A DNA stretch of 64,000 nt from Microbacterium hydrocarbonoxydans (GTDB taxonomy: Bacteria; Actinomycetota; Actinomycetes; Actinomycetales; Microbacteriaceae): assembly GCF_011752045.1 (NCBI RefSeq), contig NZ_JAAKXW010000001.1, forward strand, positions 992,001 through 1,056,000, read 5' to 3'. Shown one piece after another: positions 8,615 to 15,304 of this stretch (positions are counted from its first letter, which is position 1; every line of letters begins with the position of its first letter). The notes below the pieces were generated by a model. That model was given only the letters and a program-made list of their open reading frames with translations, made no database searches and had not been told where the DNA came from. Both the position numbers and the translations under genes were made by a program.

Positions 8615-9222
8615 GCGGCCTCCTTGGTCAGAATTCCATTGGTCTCGATAAAGCGGTCACCCGTCGCCGGGCACACCCAGGTCGACTCGTCGTCGCCGGC
8701 GGTGAGCGGCACTCCGGACTCCCCCACCCAGCCGATGCGGCGTGCGGGCACGCCCGCGACCAGGGCGTACGCGGGGACGTCCTTGACGACGACCGCGCCC
8801 GCGGCCACGGTAGCCCAGGCTCCGATCGTCACCGGGGCGACGCAGGTGGCACGTGCCCCGATCGCCGCGCCGCGCTCGATGGTCACGCCCACGGGTTCCC
8901 AGTCGTGAGCGCTCTTGAGCGAGCCGTCGGCGTTGATCGCACGCGGGTAGGTGTCGTTCGTGAGCACTACAGCGGGACCGATGAAGACGCCGTCCGCGAG
9001 CTTGGCCGGCTCGTAGACCAGGGCGTAGTTCTGCACCTTGCAGTTGTCGCCCATCTCGACGCCTGTGCCGATGTAGGCACCGCGTCCCACGATGCAGTTC
9101 TCGCCCATCCGCACGCCCTCGCGCACCTGCGCGAGGTGCCAGATCGAGGAGCCCGCCCCGATGGTGGCGTCGGACGAGACGTCGGCGGAGTCGACTATCC
9201 GCACGCTGCCGGTAGTGGTCAC
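8611..9222 (-). CDS. wlbB: Left-handed beta-helix N-acetyltransferase (WlbB/WbpD-like), 203 aa
   Basis: A hexapeptide-repeat acyltransferase, expected to be a trimer that acetylates the 3-amino group produced by WlbC using acetyl-CoA. Hexapeptide repeats run from about residue 15 to 155, for example IGAGSSIWHLAQV, IVGRGAYIGTGVE and IGAWATVAAGAVV. The insert LTNDTYPRAINADG is typical of WlbB/WbpD. The C-terminus ALVAGVPARRIGWV closes the helix. The start is GTG at 9222, with GGAAGG eight bases upstream, and overlaps the preceding glycosyltransferase stop as GTGA. It is the first gene of the three-gene diacetamido-sugar cassette in transcription order. Confidence 0.87.
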   Translation of the reverse strand: MTTTGSVRIVDSADVSSDATIGAGSSIWHLAQVREGVRMGENCIVGRGAYIGTGVEMGDNCKVQNYALVYEPAKLADGVFIGPAVVLTNDTYPRAINADGSLKSAHDWEPVGVTIERGAAIGARATCVAPVTIGAWATVAAGAVVVKDVPAYALVAGVPARRIGWVGESGVPLTAGDDESTWVCPATGDRFIETNGILTKEAA

Positions 9223-10454
9223 GAAGAAGGCCTTCCGTCGGTTCCGGGTCGCGCAGGCTGCGCACCACCGATCTTAGTCGTCGGCCGGTTGCCAACCTGC
9301 GAGACCACCTCGGCGACGCGGCCTGCCACGGCTGTCAGCGACACGTGCTCTCTGGCCCAGGACGCTCGTGCGAAGCGGAGCCGCTCGCTCCTCCCGTCAC
9401 TGTGCTCGAAGAGCAAGTCGCGCATCGCTGCAGCGACCGCATCCGGTGAGAACTCGACTGCACGGCCCAGGCCGGCGTCTCGCACCAGCCGCGCGCCGGT
9501 ATCCGGCCCAGCGAACAGCACAGGAGTCCCTACCGCCGCTGCGGCGTAGGTCTTGGTCGGCCGAGCGAAGTCGTATCCGATCCCGGGCACGATGCTCACC
9601 AGCGATGCGACGGCACCGCGAATCCACGACGCGGACTGCTGGGGGCTGACCACGCCGCCGAAGTCGACTCGCCCCGGCACCAACCGTTCGGCCAGCGCAC
9701 GCAGGTCGTCTTCGACTGCGCCCTGGCCGAAGAACTTCAGGCGCAGCGCGGGGTGCTCACTCGCGATCTCCGCGAAGGCACGGACGAACACGTCGGGGCG
9801 CTGCCACTCGGACATAGTCCCCGTGTACACGAAGTACGGTGCGGCCTCATTCGGGAGAGGTGCCTCGGCGGAGAAGATGCTCGTGTCGATGCCGTTCCCG
9901 ACGGTGGACACCCGCTCCGCGGCGGCGCCGAGCCCGAGCAGGCGCTCCGTCACCTCGTCCGAGACGGAGATGATGGCGACCGCACGGCGCAGGACGCTGC
10001 GCTCCATCCATCGCATCAGGGCGACGACCGGCCAGGGAGCTCCCATGGAGATGACGCCGTCCGTCCAGACGTCCGCCGCGTAGTAGACGACCGGCCGGCG
10101 GCGCACGGCAGCGACCAGCGCCGTGATCAGTCCGGTCGTCGGCGGCGACTCAGCGACGACGACATCGAACCGCGCGAAGAGCAGGCGCAGCAGGAGCGGC
10201 GCGTCGTAGCTCGCGTACTGCACGTATCCCCGCACGTTTCCACCGCTGTCGCGCAGCACGGGCCAGCGCCGCACGTCGATTCCAGGGGCGTCGGGCGAGC
10301 GCGGTGCGTGCCGAGGCGGGACGGTCGTCAGCACGACCACCTCTTGTCCGCGATCGCGCAGGACCCCGGCCAGCGCGCCGAGGCGGAATGCACCCGCGCT
10401 CACCTCAGGCGGGAACAGGCGGGAGGCGATGACGGTGCGGGGAGTGCGCCTCAC
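9219..10454 (-). CDS. Glycosyltransferase family 4 (WbuB-like), 411 aa
   Basis: A GT-B glycosyltransferase. It opens with TVIASRLFPPEVSAGAFRLG, the form seen in WbuB-type enzymes that transfer N-acetylated amino sugars or fucosamine. It continues with VAESPPTTGLITALVAA, and has GNGIDTSIFSAE followed by FVYTGTMSEWQRPDVFVRA in the donor half. The usual EX7E region is degenerate around YDFARPTKTYAAAAVGTPV. The start is GTG at 10454, overlapping the DUF2304 stop as GTGA. Since it directly precedes the diacetamido-sugar cassette, it is a reasonable candidate to use that sugar, but this is inference. Confidence 0.84.
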   Translation of the reverse strand: MRRTPRTVIASRLFPPEVSAGAFRLGALAGVLRDRGQEVVVLTTVPPRHAPRSPDAPGIDVRRWPVLRDSGGNVRGYVQYASYDAPLLLRLLFARFDVVVAESPPTTGLITALVAAVRRRPVVYYAADVWTDGVISMGAPWPVVALMRWMERSVLRRAVAIISVSDEVTERLLGLGAAAERVSTVGNGIDTSIFSAEAPLPNEAAPYFVYTGTMSEWQRPDVFVRAFAEIASEHPALRLKFFGQGAVEDDLRALAERLVPGRVDFGGVVSPQQSASWIRGAVASLVSIVPGIGYDFARPTKTYAAAAVGTPVLFAGPDTGARLVRDAGLGRAVEFSPDAVAAAMRDLLFEHSDGRSERLRFARASWAREHVSLTAVAGRVAEVVSQVGNRPTTKIGGAQPARPGTDGRPSS

Positions 10455-10864
10455 CTCTCCGCTCCGGAATCGTCACGGCCCTCTCGCGGCGGGGAGCCTC
10501 CCGTCAGCTCGCCGACCCGGTCTTCCAGCAGCTCGATCCGATTCTGTTGAAACGCGGCGGTCTCGGCGAGAGTGCGCATCTTCTCCTCGATCCGCGTGAG
10601 CTCGGCACCGTACTGAAGGCTTACCAGGAACAGAAGGCCGATCGTGACGAAGAACACCAGGTTCACCGGCAACGCCACGCCGACTGCGCGAGATGCCCAG
10701 GTCAGCGTCTGCGGAAAGACGGCGATCACAAGCGCCAGGAGTCCACCGACGAACCACCATACGGCGTGCCGTTCACGGAGGGTCCCACGACGCATCAGCT
10801 CGACGATGGCGACCAGCGCCAGCACAGCGGCGACGATGCCGAACGCGTAGGTCACGGAGTTCAC
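10451..10864 (-). CDS. DUF2304 small membrane protein, 137 aa
   Basis: A small membrane protein with three predicted hydrophobic helices (about residues 5-22, 35-55 and 64-90), then a basic and coiled-coil-like cytoplasmic tail (ELTRIEEKMRTLAETAAFQQ, NRIELLEDRVGEL). This layout and the segment WWFVGGLLALVIAVFPQTL match DUF2304. Genes of this family commonly follow a DPM1-like GT2, as here. They are thought to support transfer of polyprenyl-phosphate sugars, but no reaction has been shown to my knowledge. I chose the GTG at 10864, which overlaps the GT2 stop as GTGA; an upstream extension would run through the end of that gene. Confidence 0.8.
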   Translation of the reverse strand: MNSVTYAFGIVAAVLALVAIVELMRRGTLRERHAVWWFVGGLLALVIAVFPQTLTWASRAVGVALPVNLVFFVTIGLLFLVSLQYGAELTRIEEKMRTLAETAAFQQNRIELLEDRVGELTGGSPPREGRDDSGAER

Positions 10865-11586
10865 GCAGCCTTCACCTCCACACGCGGCCGGAGCATCGCC
10901 AAGCCGAAAGCGGCGCAAGCCCTGAGCAGGTACACGGCCGCCTTGAACGGATGGTGCGAGGGAGAGCCGGCCTGGCGCACGCGCATCGACACCGGCAATT
11001 GACGGATCGTCAGGCCGGCGCGCGCGGCGATCACGAGCGCCTCGATGGTGTCTCCGAGATACTCCGCTGGGAAATTGTCCGCGAAGAGCGCGATCGCACG
11101 CGGCCCGGCGGCTTTGAAACCGCTGGTCACGTCGGTGAGGGGGGTGTGTGCCACCCGGGTCATGATCAGGGCGAGGAGCTTCATGGCCCAGCGCCGCGGG
11201 CCGCGGACGCCGTAGTCTCCGCGGCCGGCGAAGCGCGCCCCGATCATGAGGTCGGAATCGCCCAGCCCTGCGATCAGCTCGGCGAGCGCGGCCGGGTCGT
11301 GCTGGCCATCGGCATCCACCTGCACCACGACGGCATAGCCGTGCTGACGAGCGAAACGGAAGCCGGCACGCATCGCGCCGCCGACGCCGAGATTGTAGGG
11401 CAGCGTCAACACCTTCGCCCCCGCCGTGCGTGCACGCGCACCCGTGAGGTCCGTCGACCCGTCATCGACCACCAGACAGTCGGCTTCCGGGAGCGCCGCC
11501 TTCACGTCGCGGACGACGTCCGCGACGGAGTCCTGCTCGTTCAGCGCCGGCACGACGACGAGAACGGAGAGATCAACCTGGCGCAT
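10861..11586 (-). CDS. Family 2 glycosyltransferase, polyprenyl-phosphate sugar synthase-like (DPM1-like), 241 aa
   Basis: A GT-A enzyme that should transfer a sugar from a nucleotide donor to polyprenyl phosphate at the inner membrane face. Visible motifs are VVVPALNEQDSV at the start, LVVDDGSTD, the NLGVGGAMRAGF acceptor loop, VQVDADGQHDP with the DxD metal site, and DVTSGFKAAG. A C-terminal amphipathic helix pair, not strong transmembrane helices, suggests a peripheral enzyme. I chose the ATG at 11586, 32 bases after the DUF6541 stop, with TAGGAT eight bases upstream; it begins right before the first strand. It forms a pair with the DUF2304 gene downstream. Confidence 0.87.
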   Translation of the reverse strand: MRQVDLSVLVVVPALNEQDSVADVVRDVKAALPEADCLVVDDGSTDLTGARARTAGAKVLTLPYNLGVGGAMRAGFRFARQHGYAVVVQVDADGQHDPAALAELIAGLGDSDLMIGARFAGRGDYGVRGPRRWAMKLLALIMTRVAHTPLTDVTSGFKAAGPRAIALFADNFPAEYLGDTIEALVIAARAGLTIRQLPVSMRVRQAGSPSHHPFKAAVYLLRACAAFGLAMLRPRVEVKAA

Positions 11587-11594
11587 CGCCTGTG

Positions 11595-11600
11595 ATCCTA
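11595..11600 (-). promoter_or_regulatory. Candidate -10 element (TAGGAT) for the GT2 gene
   Basis: TAGGAT reads on the minus strand and ends eight bases before the ATG at 11586, in the only sizeable gap of this part of the operon. It could give a nearly leaderless internal transcript. No convincing -35 is seen. Confidence 0.4.
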
Positions 11601-11618
11601 CCGGCCATGCAGCCGCCC

Positions 11619-13562
11619 TCACCGCGCGCACGCTGTGATTCGCCAAAGCGAGACGTCACCGACCGCCGTGATCTCTTCGAACCCCGCCTGCCCCTCGAAG
11701 TCTGTCATCCCAGGCAACTCGAAGCGCCCGGGGCTCTTCTCACCGACGCCGAAGTCCAGCACGTACGCCGGATCGCCGTAGACGTGGAGCGCCTCGCATA
11801 CCGCCGGGTCCTCACTCGCATCACGCAGCGTCGCGCCGATCAGCGCCCATGCCTCCGTCTGAGGCGACGACCAGGTGCGTGGATACACGTCGACCCCGCT
11901 GAACATGTATCCGAAGCCGGTGCCGGTCGACGGGTTCCCGAGCACGCGGGCTCCCGGCTCGACGTAGTCGGGCAGTCGCTCGAGCAGGGTGCGCTCGTCA
12001 GGCGAGAGGTAGCTGTCGTCCACGGCGAGATATCTCGACTCGCTGTCGAAGGTGCCCTCGAGGAAGGCGGGCATGGCCACCGGGCGGACGAGCACCAGGA
12101 CCGACATGATCACGGCCGCGCCCGCGATCCGCACGATCGGCGATGCAGTCCCCTGGGGAAACGCTCCAGCGCGCCGCCGGCGAAGGACCTCCGCGACACG
12201 TGTCATCACGTCATCGAGGCCCAGAGCTGCGAGCGGGATGACGACGATGGGGGCGAGTGCAGCGATCCGATACGGATCGGCATACCAGGCGCCTAGAAGA
12301 TTCTCGCGTACGATCGGGGCGCCGACTGCCGCCACGATCAGGTAGAGCGTCGAGATGCCGAGCCAGGCGAAGACGAACCAGCGCAGCCCCTGCCCTCTCC
12401 ACGCCACGACGAGACCCCACAGCATCAGGAGACTGATGACGAACGCGAAGGGCACACCGAGCTGGCCGTTGAAGAGGACGTCGAGGAAGACCTCCAGCTT
12501 TCCGCGGAACGGTGGCCAGTGCGAGCCGCTCGTCGATCGTGCGAGCACGATCCACGCGGCGCCCAGTGCCAGCCAGAGCCCCGCGATCAAGACCCAGCGT
12601 CGGCGTATGGACGACTCGGGATGGCCTACGAGAAGTCGAGCAGTGAACCAGACGAGCACCAGAGCAGCCCATGGCAGAAGCGCGGACGGCTGCGACAGCG
12701 CCAGCGCCCCAGCGGTCATCAGGACCAAGAGGACGGCCCGTGCGATCCGGTTAGGACGCGACCCCGCCCCCGTCCAGTGCGCGAATGACATCACGACGGC
12801 GACCCCCGCGGGGATCAGCGCGACCGAGAGCGCGTTCGGGAAGAGCACCCCCCACTGGAACATGAGAAGCGGGAAGTTCTGCAGGGCGCTCGAGAGGATC
12901 GCCGCCGATGCTGCGGCGGTGCGCGAGGCGGTGACGAGAAGGCTCAGCCAGGTGATGCCGAGCGGCCAGATGATCGCACCGATGACCAGCGTCAGCATGT
13001 TGGCGGCGATGGGAATGCTCGTGCCAGTGGCCATCACGATGATCGAGACGAGTCCGTGCCACGCCGCCGGATAGAACGACCGTCCGCCGATGACCTCGTT
13101 GATGTGCAACGAGGATGCGTCCGATGTCTCCAGGACGAACCGGATCGCGTTCATATGGAACACGGCGTCGTTGGTCTGCGAGATGCCTGCGGGATCCGAG
13201 ATGTACGAGATCAGCCGCCAGAGCCCGAAGAGGATCCCGATGACGACCGCTGTCGGGAGCATCCAGGACGCCGCACGATCCCCGTGCGACCTCAGCCTTC
13301 CGCCGAGCAGTCTGCCCGCACCCCAGGCGACGCCGACCATCGCGAGCGAGAGGATTCCCCAGCTCACCGGGGACCAGGGAACGCCGACCGCGCCGAAGAG
13401 CACCGCGACGAGCGCAGTCGAGACGACGGTGAAGAGCGGTGCTGCGGCGATCATGGCGAGCCCGCGCATCCCCACGGCCGAGAGGGCCGCCGCGCCCGGA
13501 ACGAAGACGACGAGGATCGCGACCAGGAAGACCGGCGTCTGCGCGACCCAGTCGAGGATCAC
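11619..13562 (-). CDS. DUF6541 polytopic membrane protein, 647 aa
   Basis: A large membrane protein with roughly a dozen hydrophobic helices through residue ~480, followed by an extracytoplasmic domain of about 150 residues. Its opening, a helix LVAILVVFVPGAAALSAVG, and its overall layout match DUF6541, found in actinobacterial glycan loci. The size, polytopic topology and C-terminal soluble domain resemble GT-C glycosyltransferases that use polyprenyl-phosphate sugars. The next gene is a polyprenyl-phosphate sugar synthase-like GT2, which would fit, but this is inference. A possible acidic motif of that class lies in the first external loop (ISQTNDAVFHMNA). The start is GTG at 13562, overlapping the Wzt stop as GTGA. 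Confidence 0.68.
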   Translation of the reverse strand: MILDWVAQTPVFLVAILVVFVPGAAALSAVGMRGLAMIAAAPLFTVVSTALVAVLFGAVGVPWSPVSWGILSLAMVGVAWGAGRLLGGRLRSHGDRAASWMLPTAVVIGILFGLWRLISYISDPAGISQTNDAVFHMNAIRFVLETSDASSLHINEVIGGRSFYPAAWHGLVSIIVMATGTSIPIAANMLTLVIGAIIWPLGITWLSLLVTASRTAAASAAILSSALQNFPLLMFQWGVLFPNALSVALIPAGVAVVMSFAHWTGAGSRPNRIARAVLLVLMTAGALALSQPSALLPWAALVLVWFTARLLVGHPESSIRRRWVLIAGLWLALGAAWIVLARSTSGSHWPPFRGKLEVFLDVLFNGQLGVPFAFVISLLMLWGLVVAWRGQGLRWFVFAWLGISTLYLIVAAVGAPIVRENLLGAWYADPYRIAALAPIVVIPLAALGLDDVMTRVAEVLRRRRAGAFPQGTASPIVRIAGAAVIMSVLVLVRPVAMPAFLEGTFDSESRYLAVDDSYLSPDERTLLERLPDYVEPGARVLGNPSTGTGFGYMFSGVDVYPRTWSSPQTEAWALIGATLRDASEDPAVCEALHVYGDPAYVLDFGVGEKSPGRFELPGMTDFEGQAGFEEITAVGDVSLWRITACAR

Positions 13563-14296
13563 GCGTCCACCAAGGCGATGGCGCCCTCGATCTCACCGTC
13601 GTAGACGACGTCGCCCTTGCTGATGACCACGCCGCGGGTGCAGAGTTCGCGGACCATCTCCATGTCGTGGCTGACGACGACCAGGGTCTTGCCCGCTGCG
13701 ATGAGCTCCTCGAACTTGAGGCGGCACTTCTCGCGGAACGGCGCATCGCCCACCGACAGGATCTCGTCGACGAGGAGCACGTCGAGTTCGACATGGATCG
13801 CAACCGAGAACGCCAGTCGCATGAACATGCCGGAGGAGTAGTGCTTGACCTCCTGGTCGATGAACTTCTCGATTCCGCTGAAGGCGACGATCTCGTCGTA
13901 TCGCGCCTCGATCTCCGGCCGCTTCATCCCGAGGATCGCAGCGTTCAGAAAGACGTTCTCGCGACCCGAGAGCTCCGGGTGGAAGCCTGCACCGACCTCG
14001 ATCAGTCCGGCGACTCGCCCGCGGGTGAGGACCTCGCCTTCGTCCGGCTCCATGACACCCGAGACCAGCTTGAGGAGCGTCGACTTGCCTGATCCGTTCA
14101 TACCGAGGATCGCCACGGACTCGCCCTCGCCGATCACGAGGTCGACGCCCTTCAGCGCTTCGAACGTGCTCGTGAGACGACGGCCCCGGATCCACGAGAC
14201 CATCGTGTCCTTGAGCGAGAACGCATGATTCAGCGTGAACTTCTTGTGCACGCCGTCGATGATGATGCTGGGCTTGATGGCTTTCTCCGAGGTCAT
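13559..14296 (-). CDS. wzt: Polysaccharide/teichoic-acid ABC exporter ATPase (Wzt/TagH-like), 245 aa
   Basis: The ATPase subunit of a Wzm/Wzt-type exporter, cytoplasmic, partner of the permease encoded just upstream. Walker A is GMNGSGKS at 65-72, the signature is SSGMFMRL at 154-161, and Walker B is DVLLVDE at 172-178. The N-terminal segment HAFSLKDTMVSWIRGRR and the tight IEVGAGFHPELSGRENVF are hallmarks of this subfamily. It ends soon after the H-loop region (VVSHDMEM) at 245 aa, so it lacks the C-terminal carbohydrate-binding domain found in several Wzt proteins. Export is therefore probably not gated by a terminal glycan cap. The ATG at 14296 overlaps the permease stop as ATGA. Confidence 0.9.
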   Translation of the reverse strand: MTSEKAIKPSIIIDGVHKKFTLNHAFSLKDTMVSWIRGRRLTSTFEALKGVDLVIGEGESVAILGMNGSGKSTLLKLVSGVMEPDEGEVLTRGRVAGLIEVGAGFHPELSGRENVFLNAAILGMKRPEIEARYDEIVAFSGIEKFIDQEVKHYSSGMFMRLAFSVAIHVELDVLLVDEILSVGDAPFREKCRLKFEELIAAGKTLVVVSHDMEMVRELCTRGVVISKGDVVYDGEIEGAIALVDA

Positions 14297-15228
14297 AGGT
14301 CCTGCGCGAACTTTCCCTCGAGACCGCGGAAGACGGCCTGTCCGATGAGCAGCGTGGCGATCGAGATCAGGAGCGTCCACAGTGTGCTCCAGCCGAGCGT
14401 CGGCGGCAGGTCGATGATCGGCAGGCCTGCGTAGTCGGACGCCGAGACGAGGGACTGCGTCGCAGGCCGCCAGAAGGCGTAATGGAACAGCTCGACGCCC
14501 TGCGTGATCGGGTTGAGCATGTAGAGATCGACTATCCACGAGGGCCAGTTCAGACGATCGACGATCGACGTGCGCACCATGGTCCAGGCGTAGAGCACCG
14601 GTGACGCCCAGGTCGCGAGCAGCAGCAGCAGCTCGACGATGTTCTCGGCATCACGGAATCGCACGTTCACGGCTCCGAAGAAGAGGCCTAGGCCGAGGGC
14701 GAAAAGCATCACGATCAGCATCCCGGCGAGGATCGCGAGCACCGAGAGGATCGAGAAGTGCAGAGCCCACCCCATCAACAGGCACACGACCAGCAGAAGC
14801 GCCACCTGGGGAAGGAAGTGGACGAAGGCGACCAGCACCGCCGACACCGCGAAGAGCTGTCGTGGCAGGAACACTTTCCGCACGAGCGCGGCGTTTCCGA
14901 CGATGGACGTCGTCGCGTTCTTGAACGCCTCGGAGAAGAGGTTGATGACCACGATCCCCGAGAAGAGGTACACCGCGTAGTTCGGGATGCCGTGATCGAG
15001 GTTCATGAAGATGCCCAGGACCACCCAGAACACCAGGAACTGCGCCGCAGGGCGCACATAGGACCACGTCCACCCCAGAACCGAGTTGCGGTATCGGGTG
15101 GTCACACCGGTTCTCACCAGCAATCGGAGCAGGTATCGCCAGCGCACCACGTCCATGAGTCCATGACTGCGACCGGGTACGTCGAAATCGGAGCGCGGCA
15201 CGCGCGCGAAGAGGTCAGCAGCTGTCAC
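14293..15228 (-). CDS. wzm: Polysaccharide ABC exporter permease (Wzm/TagG-like), 311 aa
   Basis: The membrane subunit of an ABC-2-type exporter. After a cytoplasmic N-terminus of about 65 residues, six hydrophobic segments follow. The motifs TRYRNSVLGWTWSYVRPA and VRKVFLPRQLFAVSAVL are typical of O-antigen and teichoic-acid permeases, as is the late segment ASPVLYAWTMV. It is the first gene of the large minus-strand polysaccharide operon. The GTG at 15228 has AGGA seven bases upstream, and a TAGGAT -10-like box lies 34 bases upstream. The permease and ATPase genes overlap, as usual for this transporter. Confidence 0.9.
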   Translation of the reverse strand: MTAADLFARVPRSDFDVPGRSHGLMDVVRWRYLLRLLVRTGVTTRYRNSVLGWTWSYVRPAAQFLVFWVVLGIFMNLDHGIPNYAVYLFSGIVVINLFSEAFKNATTSIVGNAALVRKVFLPRQLFAVSAVLVAFVHFLPQVALLLVVCLLMGWALHFSILSVLAILAGMLIVMLFALGLGLFFGAVNVRFRDAENIVELLLLLATWASPVLYAWTMVRTSIVDRLNWPSWIVDLYMLNPITQGVELFHYAFWRPATQSLVSASDYAGLPIIDLPPTLGWSTLWTLLISIATLLIGQAVFRGLEGKFAQDL

Positions 15229-15261
15229 GGAGAATTCCTACCAAGGGATCGGGCCTGATCA

Positions 15262-15267
15262 ATCCTA
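15262..15267 (-). promoter_or_regulatory. Candidate -10 box (TAGGAT) for the polysaccharide operon
   Basis: In the 76-base gap between the cell-wall-binding protein stop (15305) and the wzm GTG (15228), the minus strand reads GTGGATAGGAT. A start about seven bases later would give a leader of roughly 26 bases containing the AGGA ribosome site. No clear -35 is visible. Confidence 0.45.
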
Positions 15268-15304
15268 TCCACTGCCTGCCGTACGGTGGCTGAGCCCGAT
15301 TGCG

